Positions 1-6,109 of a stretch of DNA of 10,904 bases are shown here, piece by piece (the stretch's first letter is position 1; every line of letters begins with the position of its first letter). The stretch is from Solobacterium sp. Lineage in GTDB: Bacteria; Bacillota_I; Bacilli_A; Erysipelotrichales; Erysipelotrichaceae. A program made the position numbers and the translations under genes. Under the pieces are notes generated by a model that had not been told where the DNA came from, did not search any database, and worked only from the letters and a program-made list of their open reading frames with translations. The stretch lies in contig JAEEHG010000214.1 of assembly GCA_016280695.1 (NCBI GenBank), positions 1 to 10,904 on the forward strand, written 5' to 3'.

Positions 1-2
1 AA

Positions 3-1658
3 AAAACAGTGACCGCCGCGGACAACTGGGCATATACGTTTAGCATGCTGCCGCGGTTTGACGAGAACGACGAAGAATATGTCTACACCGTGCGGGAAGC
101 GGATGTCCCGGAAGGATACCGCCCAACCTACAGCAACGGCACGGAAACCAGCAGCGAACCGGCGGAAGGATATGTAAACATCACGAATACATATACACGC
201 AAGGTTATACGGGGAATCAAGAACTGGTCCGGAGATACAGCGGCAGACCGCCCGGCATCCATCACCGTGCACCTGTACCAGAACGGCACGGAGATCGCTC
301 AGACAGAGACGGACGCTTCCAAGGACTGGAAGTATGAGTTTACCGCTGAGATCTGGGATGAAAACGGTGAAGAATATGAATATACCGTGCAGGAAGATGT
401 GCCGGACGGTTATACCGCTTCGTATGAACTGGGAGCCAGCGGTCCGGTTACGGTGAAGTTCAATCCTCTGTCCCGGTCAGAAAACAGTTGGGACCGCCTC
501 AGGATCTATTACCGTCTGGACGGGCAGATCTATGTGACAAACACGACCTATACCGGCAGTTCATTCCCGTCATCAGTCAATCTTCCTTCATCCGAATTGT
601 GGTTCTACTGGCATACGGACGGCAGTGTCAACAGTTATTACGGTTTTAAGGTGGACGATATTGTTCCATACTACGGCAGTTCGTTTGCCGGTGCCTATAC
701 CACGTCCCTGCCCGCGTATGCCGTCCAGGATCTTCAGGGCAGCCTGCCGGAATCCGCGCACAATCCGTATCCGAATTCGCAGGATCTGATCTGGAAGTAT
801 ACTTCTTCGGATTTCGCCATCACGAATGAATATGCTGTGACAAGCCTGAGCGGGGAGAAGACCTGGAGCGGGGATGATGAGAGCAGCCGCCCGGATTCCA
901 TTACGGTAGAACTGCTGCGGGACGGCGCGGTATACCGGACGGCTGAAGTAACGGCAGCGGATGAATGGAAGTACACGTTTGAGAAACTCCCGCAGTATAA
1001 CGCGTCCGGTGAACCGTGTGTCTACGTGGTCAGGGAACAGCCGGTCAGCGGTTATACGGCATCCTACAGCAACGGCACGGAGACATCCGCGGAACCGGCG
1101 GAAGGTTACAACGACATTAATAATACATATATTGAATTGATTGATATCAGTGTCACAAAGGTATGGGAAGACAGTGACGACCAGGATAAAAAGCGTCCTG
1201 CAAGTGTGACCGTTCATCTTCTGGCCAACAATGAAGAAGTTGATGTCAGGACAGTGTCCGGACAAACTGGCTGGACCGTGACATTTACCGGTCTGCCGAA
1301 GAAATCCGGGGACAGGGACATTGTCTATACTGTTACCGAAACCCGGGTTGATCAGTATGAACCGGATATTTCCGGTGATGCTGAGACCGGCTTTGTGATC
1401 GTCAACAAACTTACACCGCAGTCGACACCAACGCCGACACCAACACCGACCCCGACGCCGATGCCAACGCCGACACCAACACCAACGCCGACACCGACGC
1501 CAACGTCGACCCCAACTCCGCCCCCAGCGCCGACCCCGACCCCGAGACCTCCGGTTGTACCAAATACCGGGGATAATACATCGGCAGGCCTGTGGCGAGG
1601 CCCGGCATTGCCTGAATTCATCATGCTGTGCGGATTCACTGCGTCCGGCAGACACTGA
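3..1658 (+). CDS. CnaB-repeat cell-surface protein, 5'-truncated
   Basis: This is the C-terminal part of a surface adhesin or pilin-like protein. The reading frame is open to the left edge (codons from base 3), so the true start lies outside the window. Residues are counted from the GTG at position 9. Four CnaB (B-type collagen-binding stalk) repeats are visible. Each carries the Lys/Glu/Asn set expected to form an internal isopeptide bond: E30/N60 in the cut first repeat, K71/E129/N273, K284/E343/N372 and K384/E444/N466. The second repeat is interrupted by a CUB-like insertion (432-803). A Pro-Thr stalk (about residues 473-515) precedes VPNTG, an LPXTG-like sortase site. The expected hydrophobic anchor is poor: it contains Arg, Pro and Glu, and the protein ends in only one Arg and one His. 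Family knowledge supports wall anchoring by sortase; the ligand is unknown. A terminator follows within about 12 bases. Confidence 0.9.
   Translation, partial: KTVTAADNWAYTFSMLPRFDENDEEYVYTVREADVPEGYRPTYSNGTETSSEPAEGYVNITNTYTRKVIRGIKNWSGDTAADRPASITVHLYQNGTEIAQTETDASKDWKYEFTAEIWDENGEEYEYTVQEDVPDGYTASYELGASGPVTVKFNPLSRSENSWDRLRIYYRLDGQIYVTNTTYTGSSFPSSVNLPSSELWFYWHTDGSVNSYYGFKVDDIVPYYGSSFAGAYTTSLPAYAVQDLQGSLPESAHNPYPNSQDLIWKYTSSDFAITNEYAVTSLSGEKTWSGDDESSRPDSITVELLRDGAVYRTAEVTAADEWKYTFEKLPQYNASGEPCVYVVREQPVSGYTASYSNGTETSAEPAEGYNDINNTYIELIDISVTKVWEDSDDQDKKRPASVTVHLLANNEEVDVRTVSGQTGWTVTFTGLPKKSGDRDIVYTVTETRVDQYEPDISGDAETGFVIVNKLTPQSTPTPTPTPTPTPMPTPTPTPTPTPTPTSTPTPPPAPTPTPRPPVVPNTGDNTSAGLWRGPALPEFIMLCGFTASGRH
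129..169 (+). repeat. Direct repeat copy A inside CnaB gene
   Basis: This copy matches 1065-1105. Sixteen identical bases, eleven diverged bases and fourteen identical bases encode the same YSNGTET/EPAEG loop of two CnaB repeats. The copies are exactly 936 bases (312 codons) apart, so recombination between them would remove domains in frame. Confidence 0.8.
432..803 (+). other. CUB-like module inserted in second CnaB domain
   Basis: This segment (residues 142-265) interrupts the second CnaB repeat between TASYEL and its last strand, SSDFAITNEY. It contains VTVKF, SENSWDRLRIYY and the HTDGSVNSYYGFKV signature, which resembles the D-x-L-x-I-Y and SD-x-S-x-x-YGF signatures of bacterial CUB-like domains. 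It then has SLPESAHNPYPNSQDLIWKY, which resembles the N-terminal opening (ESxHxYxN...W.Y) of the same domain type but here comes after the rest of it. The fold assignment comes from motif recall only, with no search behind it. Confidence 0.5.
1065..1105 (+). repeat. Direct repeat copy B inside CnaB gene
   Basis: Partner of 129-169, in the third complete CnaB repeat and in the same reading frame. It shows that the CnaB units arose by duplication and are still similar enough at DNA level to recombine. Confidence 0.8.
1424..1548 (+). repeat. Pro-Thr hexanucleotide repeat tract
   Basis: Degenerate tandem six-base units of the ccgaca/ccaacg type encode an alternating Pro-Thr wall-spanning stalk. 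Gain or loss of units keeps the frame, so the tract can vary in length between strains. The strong strand asymmetry also creates long antisense open frames that are not genes. Confidence 0.9.
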
Positions 1659-1669
1659 ACATAAGAAAT

Positions 1670-1701
1670 GATCACACCCGAATCAGGTGTGATCTTTTTT
1701 T
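1670..1701 (+). terminator. Rho-independent terminator of surface protein
   Basis: A perfect 9-bp stem (gatcacacc / ggtgtgatc) with a 7-base loop is followed by seven T. It lies 11 bases after the stop codon and just before the convergent araC-type gene. On the minus strand the tail is only moderately U-rich, so two-way function is possible but weaker. Confidence 0.92.
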
Positions 1702-1716
1702 CAGTGCCCGGACCGG

Positions 1717-2622
1717 CTATTCACTTTGCAGGCTGTGGAATTGATTCCGCCAGGCCGTCGGGGTCATGCCGTAATACTTCCGGAATGTGCCGGAAAAATA
1801 GCTCATGTCCAGAAACCCGCACAGGGCTGCGGCTTCATTGATCTTCATGCCGGTGGACTGCAGCAGGGCAGCTGCCTTCTGCACCCGCAGCCGCTTCAGG
1901 TACTGCCCGGGTGACGTGTGCACGGCATTGCGGAAACAGCGGAGGCACTCACTTTCACTGACCGCGGCACTGCCGGCGATATCAGCCAGGGAGATTTCCT
2001 CACTGAAGTGTTCCTCAATGTATTCCAGCATCATCCTGATCCGCTTTTCTTCCCGCAGTTCCTTCCGGCTCAGGGCCGCTGCCGGCTCCGGCATATGCGT
2101 GCTGAGCATCAGGGTCAGGTCGGACAGGGCGCCGCGGACAAGGAATTCATATCCTTCCGGGGTCTGTTCCATGGCCTGCCATGCATCGCCAATATCCTGC
2201 AGGACCCGTTCCTGCCAGCCGGCATCGGGTACAAGCACCAGACCCTTCAGAACAGGGTTTTTCAGCAGCGGGGACATGTACTTCTGCCAGAATACGGATT
2301 CCATTGAACCGGCGACGATACGCGGGGAGAAGACCAGCGATATCAGTTCACATGCTTCCCGGTTCTGCCGGCGCAGAGCATGCAGGGTGTCCGCATTGAG
2401 GAAGAACCCATCCCCGGCATGCAGTATGTACACTGAACTGCCGATGGCCAGACGCACCGTGCCCTGCCGGACTATTCCCGCTTCCAGATATTCGTGCCAG
2501 TGCCAGGGAACCGCGTGATACAGCCGGGTCCGGTAGGCCGCTGCCGGGAACTCGCTGGTGCCGTGCTGTTTTGTTTCCCGGCCGCGCTCATCCACCGGGA
2601 CAAGTGATGAAGTTACTGCCAT
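1717..2622 (-). CDS. AraC-family transcriptional regulator
   Basis: A 301-residue one-component regulator. The N-terminal half (about residues 30-160) reads as an AraC-type cupin sensor, with the typical VPWHWHEYLEAGIVRQG opening and a later HAGDGFFLNADTLH strand. The C-terminal 105 residues are the double helix-turn-helix DNA-binding domain: first helix pair around ISLADIAGSAAVSESECLRC, second around KINEAAALCGFLDMSYFSGT, then the conserved FRKYYGMTPTAWR. An AGGAGG four bases before the ATG supports the start. Such proteins usually activate sugar or surface-carbohydrate genes; no ligand can be named from sequence. It is divergent from the small HPr-like gene and convergent with the surface protein, so either could be a target, but no operator is identifiable. 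Confidence 0.93.
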   Translation of the reverse strand: MAVTSSLVPVDERGRETKQHGTSEFPAAAYRTRLYHAVPWHWHEYLEAGIVRQGTVRLAIGSSVYILHAGDGFFLNADTLHALRRQNREACELISLVFSPRIVAGSMESVFWQKYMSPLLKNPVLKGLVLVPDAGWQERVLQDIGDAWQAMEQTPEGYEFLVRGALSDLTLMLSTHMPEPAAALSRKELREEKRIRMMLEYIEEHFSEEISLADIAGSAAVSESECLRCFRNAVHTSPGQYLKRLRVQKAAALLQSTGMKINEAAALCGFLDMSYFSGTFRKYYGMTPTAWRNQFHSLQSE

Positions 2623-2643
2623 ATTTCCTCCTGTCTGGCGATT

Positions 2644-2675
2644 TTGTCATAGAAATCTGCTGTTTATCTTATAAT
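2644..2675 (+). promoter_or_regulatory. Possible promoter of small HPr-like gene
   Basis: A perfect TATAAT lies at 2670-2675. The best -35-like sequence is TTGTCA (2644-2649), but the spacer of 20 is too long, so only the -10 is well supported. The predicted start near 2682 gives a leader of about 46 bases. The region is AT-rich and probably also holds the divergent araC-type promoter (a TATTAT/TATAAG stretch on the minus strand). Confidence 0.5.
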
Positions 2676-2704
2676 AAATTCCGAGAAAATACCATATCAT
2701 CACA

Positions 2705-2724
2705 GTGTACACAAGGAGGTACAC
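2705..2724 (+). promoter_or_regulatory. Hairpin presenting the ribosome binding site
   Basis: GTGTAC and GTACAC form a 6-bp stem whose 8-base loop contains AAGGAG, the core of the Shine-Dalgarno sequence for the gene at 2728. The hairpin ends three bases before the ATG. It may tune translation, but such short stems also arise by chance. Confidence 0.4.
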
Positions 2725-2727
2725 AAT

Positions 2728-2973
2728 ATGATCAAACTGGTTAATGTCCGTAATATGGATGAATTTCTGAACATGGTGGGACAGTGCCGCGGCGATGTGA
2801 CAGTGCACCTTGAGCATTATGGCGACATGCATCTGAAGAAGCATCCGGAGAACCTTGAACTGCTGGAAGATCTCATTCCGCAGAACGGCGAACTGGATAT
2901 CTCCCTGGAAAAACCGGAGGATACTGCCCTGGTCCTGCGCTCCATGATCAGCGGGAAGTGCCTGAAAAACTGA
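2728..2973 (+). CDS. Small HPr-like protein of unknown function
   Basis: An 81-residue soluble protein with no signal peptide or membrane segment. The start is firm: AAGGAGGT lies seven bases upstream. I do not recognise it as a named family. Its length and the order of helix and strand patterns (helix around DEFLNMVGQC, strand DVTVHL, helix ENLELLEDLI, strand ELDISLE, final helix DTALVLRSMI) resemble the HPr phosphocarrier fold of the PTS. The usual active-site His in its N-terminal loop is absent, since that part reads LVNVRNMDE. If the fold is right, it would be a non-phosphorylatable HPr relative, perhaps regulatory. It is transcribed alone, with its own terminator, and is divergent from the AraC regulator. 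The fold call is inference. Confidence 0.75.
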   Translation: MIKLVNVRNMDEFLNMVGQCRGDVTVHLEHYGDMHLKKHPENLELLEDLIPQNGELDISLEKPEDTALVLRSMISGKCLKN

Positions 2974-2983
2974 ATCTGATATG

Positions 2984-3007
2984 AAATGCCGGATAATCCG
3001 GCATTTT
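2984..3007 (+). terminator. Terminator of small HPr-like gene
   Basis: A perfect 10-bp stem (aaatgccgga / tccggcattt) with a 3-base loop ends in four T. It begins 11 bases after the stop codon. The U tract is short but the stem is strong. Confidence 0.8.
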
Positions 3008-3010
3008 CCG

Positions 3011-3058
3011 AAACCCCTGCTCTGGTGTACAATTATATCCTGTACAGAACAGGGGTTT
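3011..3058 (+). promoter_or_regulatory. Inverted repeat over PAP2 promoter/leader
   Basis: Outer arms aaacccctg (3011-3019) and caggggttt (3050-3058) pair perfectly, and inside them two tgtaca copies (3026-3031, 3041-3046) can also pair. The structure overlaps the likely -10 TACAAT (3028-3033) of the PAP2 gene and ends nine bases before its ATG. It may be an operator, a leader hairpin that contains the weak AGGGGT ribosome site, or a second terminator for the upstream gene (a T-rich stretch follows). Confidence 0.5.
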
Positions 3059-3067
3059 TATTAGTAT

Positions 3068-3733
3068 ATGAGCAAGAAGAACCGGAACAGACAGTCAGGG
3101 CTGCCGTTTATCGTCTCGGCAGCGGCAGCTATTCTATACACAGTGCTGGTCAGGATGGTGGATGTACAGCCGATCGGACCGCAGAACAGCGAAGTCGGCT
3201 TTGCCCGGCTGAACGGCTGGGTCTTTGCGAAGGCCGGTTCACACACGCTGTTCTACTGGCTCAGCGAAGTGCTGGTCATTGCGGCGATCCTGCTGGCCTT
3301 CCTGTTTGCCCTGAAGGGGCTGGTGCAGATGCTGCGGCGCCGCAGCATAGCCCGGGTGGACAGCCGGATTCTCCTGCTGGGCGTGATGTTCGTGCTGGTC
3401 ATCGCGACATACTTCCTGTTTGAAAAAGTGATTATCAATTACCGGCCGGTGCTGGAAGACGGGGTTCTGGAAGCTTCCTTCCCGTCGTCGCATACCATGG
3501 TGTCCATGACCATCTTCGGCTGTGTGCGGGCCTTCTTCAAAACCGAACCGGGTGACAGCGGGCTCATGCAGGTCCTGCTGCTGGCCGGTACGGTCCTGGC
3601 CCCGCTGTTCCGGCTGCTGTCGGGCATGCACTGGGTCACGGATATCATCGGCGGGTGTCTCTACAGTGTCATGTTCATCGCGCTGTATGGGACCTTCCTG
3701 AAAACACCGAAGACCGGTGGCCAGAGCCGCTGA
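3068..3733 (+). CDS. PAP2-family membrane phosphatase
   Basis: A 221-residue integral membrane protein of the PAP2 (type 2 phosphatidic acid phosphatase) superfamily, with about six membrane segments (roughly 13-30, 61-85, 101-117, 143-158, 168-184, 190-210). Motif C1 is EKVIINYRP, with Arg126; the conserved Lys sits one residue nearer the Arg than in the classic K-x6-RP. C2 is PSSHT (residues 139-143), with His142. C3 is R-x5-H-x3-D, with Arg182, His188 and Asp192. The catalytic His/Arg/Asp set is therefore intact. Relatives dephosphorylate lipid phosphates such as undecaprenyl diphosphate at the outer membrane face; the substrate here is not determined. The ribosome site (AGGGGT) is weak. 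It stands alone between two terminators. Confidence 0.9.
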   Translation: MSKKNRNRQSGLPFIVSAAAAILYTVLVRMVDVQPIGPQNSEVGFARLNGWVFAKAGSHTLFYWLSEVLVIAAILLAFLFALKGLVQMLRRRSIARVDSRILLLGVMFVLVIATYFLFEKVIINYRPVLEDGVLEASFPSSHTMVSMTIFGCVRAFFKTEPGDSGLMQVLLLAGTVLAPLFRLLSGMHWVTDIIGGCLYSVMFIALYGTFLKTPKTGGQSR

Positions 3734-3752
3734 GCGCATATGCGCTCTTTTT
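3732..3752 (+). terminator. Terminator of PAP2 gene
   Basis: The perfect palindrome gagcgcatatgcgctc (6-bp stem, 4-base loop) is followed by five T. It starts within the TGA stop codon, so it is packed tightly against the gene, and the next promoter follows within 15 bases. Confidence 0.88.
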
Positions 3753-3764
3753 CTTTCGGAAGCC

Positions 3765-3773
3765 TGCTAGAAT
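3765..3773 (+). promoter_or_regulatory. Extended -10 promoter, predicted leaderless start
   Basis: TGC-TAGAAT is an extended -10 element with no clear -35. Counting seven bases from the last T puts transcription start at 3780, the A of the LRR gene's ATG. No Shine-Dalgarno sequence lies between the -10 and the ATG. Confidence 0.7.
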
Positions 3774-3779
3774 ACATAT

Positions 3780-4235
3780 ATGCAGGAATTTGATTTCAAA
3801 TACGCCGTCAACGATACCTACATGGCGGTGCGTTATTACGGGGATGAAGCGGATGTGGTCATCCCTGACACCTGGTACGGGAAACCGGTGTCGGTGCTCG
3901 GGGAAGATCTTTTCAAGGGTCACACGGAGATCCGCAGTATCCGGATCCCGGCTTCGGTGACGCATATCATGGGCTTTGCGTTTGACGGCTGCACCTCCCT
4001 GCAGGAGCTGGTCCTGCCGGAGGGTATGTATTCCATCCTGCCGTATGCGTTTGTGCGCTGCGGCCTGCGTTCGGTTGTCCTGCCGGCCGGGGTGACCCAG
4101 ATTCCGCCGTATGCTTTTTATCAGTGCCGGCTGCTTGAAAAAATAGAAATCCGGGCCGGGAAAATCAAAATCTACGGCCACGCCTTTGACGGCTGTGATC
4201 GTCTGAAACATGTCCCGCAGGCAAACGGATCATGA
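3780..4235 (+). CDS. Small BspA-like LRR_5 protein, cytosolic
   Basis: A 151-residue leucine-rich repeat protein of the BspA/LRR_5 type. After an N-terminal strand region with the usual DADVVIPD-like opening come about four repeats of the form lP..VT.I...AF..C..L..: IPASVTHIMGFAFDGC, LPEGMYSILPYAFVRC, LPAGVTQIPPYAFYQC and a last degenerate one around KIKIYGHAFDGC. Most proteins of this type are secreted and large; this one has no signal peptide, no anchor and only one short module, so it is probably cytosolic. The role is unknown; LRR_5 modules usually bind proteins. The start lacks a ribosome site and falls on the predicted transcription start. A strong terminator follows, so it is a single-gene unit. 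Confidence 0.88.
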   Translation: MQEFDFKYAVNDTYMAVRYYGDEADVVIPDTWYGKPVSVLGEDLFKGHTEIRSIRIPASVTHIMGFAFDGCTSLQELVLPEGMYSILPYAFVRCGLRSVVLPAGVTQIPPYAFYQCRLLEKIEIRAGKIKIYGHAFDGCDRLKHVPQANGS

Positions 4236-4245
4236 TGTACGGCCC

Positions 4246-4277
4246 AAAACCGATCTCTGCAGAAGGTCGGTTTTTTT
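4246..4277 (+). terminator. Terminator of LRR gene
   Basis: A 10-bp stem with one G-U pair (aaaaccgatc / ggtcggtttt) ends in seven T (4271-4277). It lies 10 bases after the stop codon. Confidence 0.93.
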
Positions 4278-4328
4278 CGTTCACGGCCGGGCAGAAGAAG
4301 GGATACTGCCTCTGCACATCTGCAAATG

Positions 4329-4366
4329 CTTATATATGACATAATAATTTCTTATATATGTATAAG
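4329..4366 (+). promoter_or_regulatory. Tandem operator-like repeats before Na/Pi gene
   Basis: The 10-mer cttatatatg occurs at 4329-4338 and 4351-4360, 22 bases apart, i.e. two helical turns. The second copy is part of an inverted repeat (cttata-tatg-tataag, 4351-4366). Relative to the predicted start near 4407 the copies centre at about -73 and -51, positions typical of activator sites. The flanking AT-rich block stands out against the GC-rich surroundings. A phosphate-responsive OmpR/PhoB-family regulator is a reasonable guess, based only on the 11-bp half-site spacing those proteins use. Confidence 0.5.
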
Positions 4367-4391
4367 TATCTGTTTTGTATCTGCGGTTATG

Positions 4392-4425
4392 TGCTATGAT
4401 TACTAGGCTTGCGGTTTTGACCGCA
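4392..4425 (+). promoter_or_regulatory. Extended -10 and leader hairpin of Na/Pi gene
   Basis: TGC-TATGAT (4392-4400) is an extended -10 without a good -35. A small hairpin, tgcggt / accgca (4410-4415 and 4420-4425, 4-base loop), sits at the predicted 5' end of the mRNA, just before the GGGGGA ribosome site. A 5'-end hairpin of this kind may stabilise the transcript. Confidence 0.6.
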
Positions 4426-4441
4426 GTGGGGGAATTTATTT

Positions 4442-6109
4442 ATGGATCTATCAGCGATCAACTGGGGAGCGATCCTCGGCGGATTCGGCCTGTTCATGTT
4501 CGGCATCAAATTCATGGGCGACGGGCTTAAGGCAGTGGCAGGTGATGCCCTGCGCGATTATATCAACAAGGCAACTTCCAACCGTTTCAGCGCGCTGCTG
4601 GTCGGTATCGTTCTGACCATGATCATGCAGAGCTCCTCGGCAACCTCGGCGATTACGATCGGTTTTGTCCGGGCGGGCCTCATGACCTTTGACCAGGCGG
4701 CCGGCATCATTCTCGGCGCGACCATCGGTACAACGTTCACATCGTTCCTGATCTCGGTCAATATCGACCGCTACGCGATGTTCATCATCTTCGCCGGAGC
4801 GATGCTGATCTGCTTCGGCAAGAAACCGCGGTCGGTATACAACGGCAACGTGATCCTGGGCTTTGCCCTGATCTTCTTCGGCATGTCTTCCATGGGTGAT
4901 GCCCTGGCCGCGCTCAAGGAAATGCCGTCGTTCTCCGCGTTTGCCCTGCAGATGAGCGACAACGCCCTGCTGAGCATGTTTACCGGTGTCGGCCTGACCG
5001 CCCTGGTGCAGTCTTCCGCGGCTACGATCGGTGTCGTGCAGAAACTCTACCAGGCCGGGGCGGTGACCTTCCGGGCGGCGCTGCCGTTCATGTTCGGCGC
5101 CAACATCGGCACGACGATGACCGGTGTTCTGGCTGCGATCGGCGGCACGACTGCCGGCAAGCGGACTGCGGCCCTGCATACCGTGCTCAATATTATCTCC
5201 ACCGTACTGGGCATGATCCTGCTCAGCCCGTATGCGTCCTTTGTACAGATGGTCGCCGGCCGGATGAACCCGATGATGCAGATTGCCATGGCCAACATTA
5301 TCTTCAAGACCCTGACGACCCTGCTGGCCCTGCCGTTTATCACCCAGCTGGTGGCCCTGGTGCGCCGGATCATCCCGGGTGATGAGGCCCCGAGCGAAGA
5401 AGTCAACATCGATGAAATGGACGAGGAAATCACCAACGTCCTGCCGTCGGCAGCCCTGCTGGCATCCCGGCGCGCCATTGACAAGATGATCGTGCTGATC
5501 CGGGAGAACGCCGAAGCCGTCGGTGCCCTGCTGGCCAATCAGGGCGGCCTGGCCGAGAAGGAACCCATCGACCGGCGGGAAATGAATATCAACAAATGCG
5601 ACCAGAAGATTACGGACTACCTGATCCGGCTGTCGGTCAAGCCCAACCTGACCCACCGGAACATCAACTCCGTCCGGCTGCAGCTGGATGTGGTCAAGAA
5701 CTTCGAGCGCGTCGGCGACCTGATCATGAACCTGGCCGAATTCTATTCGGAAGTTCATGAAAAGGGCGAAGCCTTCACCGAGCAGGCCCACAAGGACCTG
5801 ACCGACATGTATGACCGCTTCATGGAGATGTATGACCTGTCGGCGGAAATCTTCACCACCAAGGATATCGACCAGTATCGGCACCTGCAGGATCTGGAAG
5901 ATGAAATCGATGCCCTGGAACTGAAATACCGTGACACGCACTTCAGCCGCATGGCCTTCAAGCAGTGCACCTCACCGGTGGCCGAGTCGGTCTACTGCGA
6001 CGTCCTCGGTACCATGGAACGTATGGGTGACCACTGCTGCAACATTGCCAAGGCTGTCATTACCCGGAATACGAGCGATATCTCGGACGATGAACTGGTA
6101 GCGGGTTAA
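4442..6109 (+). CDS. Na+/phosphate cotransporter with PhoU tail
   Basis: A 555-residue NptA/YjbB-like Na/Pi-cotransporter II family protein, the usual length. The N-terminal ~310 residues are membrane-embedded and show the inverted duplication of the family. Repeat one has QSSSATSAITIG (from residue 63) and GATIGTT (from 92); repeat two has VQSSAATIGVV (from 189) and GANIGTT (from 219). The QSS motifs form the substrate and sodium site in relatives. From about residue 340 to the end is a cytoplasmic PhoU-like helical domain with two metal-binding E-x3-D/H-type motifs, FERVGDLIMNLAE (E422) and MERMGDHCCNIAK (E526). It is expected to move inorganic phosphate across the membrane, with the PhoU part tying activity to phosphate state; direction is not settled in bacterial relatives. 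GGGGGA eight bases upstream supports the start. No terminator separates it from nrdG. Confidence 0.94.
   Translation: MDLSAINWGAILGGFGLFMFGIKFMGDGLKAVAGDALRDYINKATSNRFSALLVGIVLTMIMQSSSATSAITIGFVRAGLMTFDQAAGIILGATIGTTFTSFLISVNIDRYAMFIIFAGAMLICFGKKPRSVYNGNVILGFALIFFGMSSMGDALAALKEMPSFSAFALQMSDNALLSMFTGVGLTALVQSSAATIGVVQKLYQAGAVTFRAALPFMFGANIGTTMTGVLAAIGGTTAGKRTAALHTVLNIISTVLGMILLSPYASFVQMVAGRMNPMMQIAMANIIFKTLTTLLALPFITQLVALVRRIIPGDEAPSEEVNIDEMDEEITNVLPSAALLASRRAIDKMIVLIRENAEAVGALLANQGGLAEKEPIDRREMNINKCDQKITDYLIRLSVKPNLTHRNINSVRLQLDVVKNFERVGDLIMNLAEFYSEVHEKGEAFTEQAHKDLTDMYDRFMEMYDLSAEIFTTKDIDQYRHLQDLEDEIDALELKYRDTHFSRMAFKQCTSPVAESVYCDVLGTMERMGDHCCNIAKAVITRNTSDISDDELVAG

Noticed and set aside
1424..1548. 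CRISPR-like regular repeats
   Set aside because: Six-base units without spacers, fully explained as Pro-Thr codons.
588..1655. Long minus-strand open frames across the surface-protein gene (up to 355 codons, including a GVGVGV-rich one)
   Set aside because: They are mirror images of the plus-strand CnaB and Pro-Thr codons; no ribosome site and low-complexity products.
1805..2518. 237-codon plus-strand open frame across the AraC gene
   Set aside because: Cys/Arg/Ser-rich shadow of the regulator with no start signals.
2986..3423. 145-codon plus-strand frame starting in the terminator at 2984-3007
   Set aside because: It runs into the PAP2 gene in another frame; the PAP2 frame carries all three catalytic motifs.
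4278..4391. Replication origin or attachment site in the AT-rich gap
   Set aside because: No DnaA-box cluster, integrase or duplicated tRNA end is present; the repeats fit better as regulatory sites of the downstream gene.
4410..4425. Riboswitch before the Na/Pi gene
   Set aside because: The leader is only about 35 bases with one 6-bp hairpin, too small for any known riboswitch aptamer.
4451..5941. 496-codon open frame antisense to the Na/Pi transporter
   Set aside because: Rich in His, Gln, Asp and Arg as expected from the complement of GC-rich coding; no ribosome site, no recognisable domain, and the plus-strand gene is certain.
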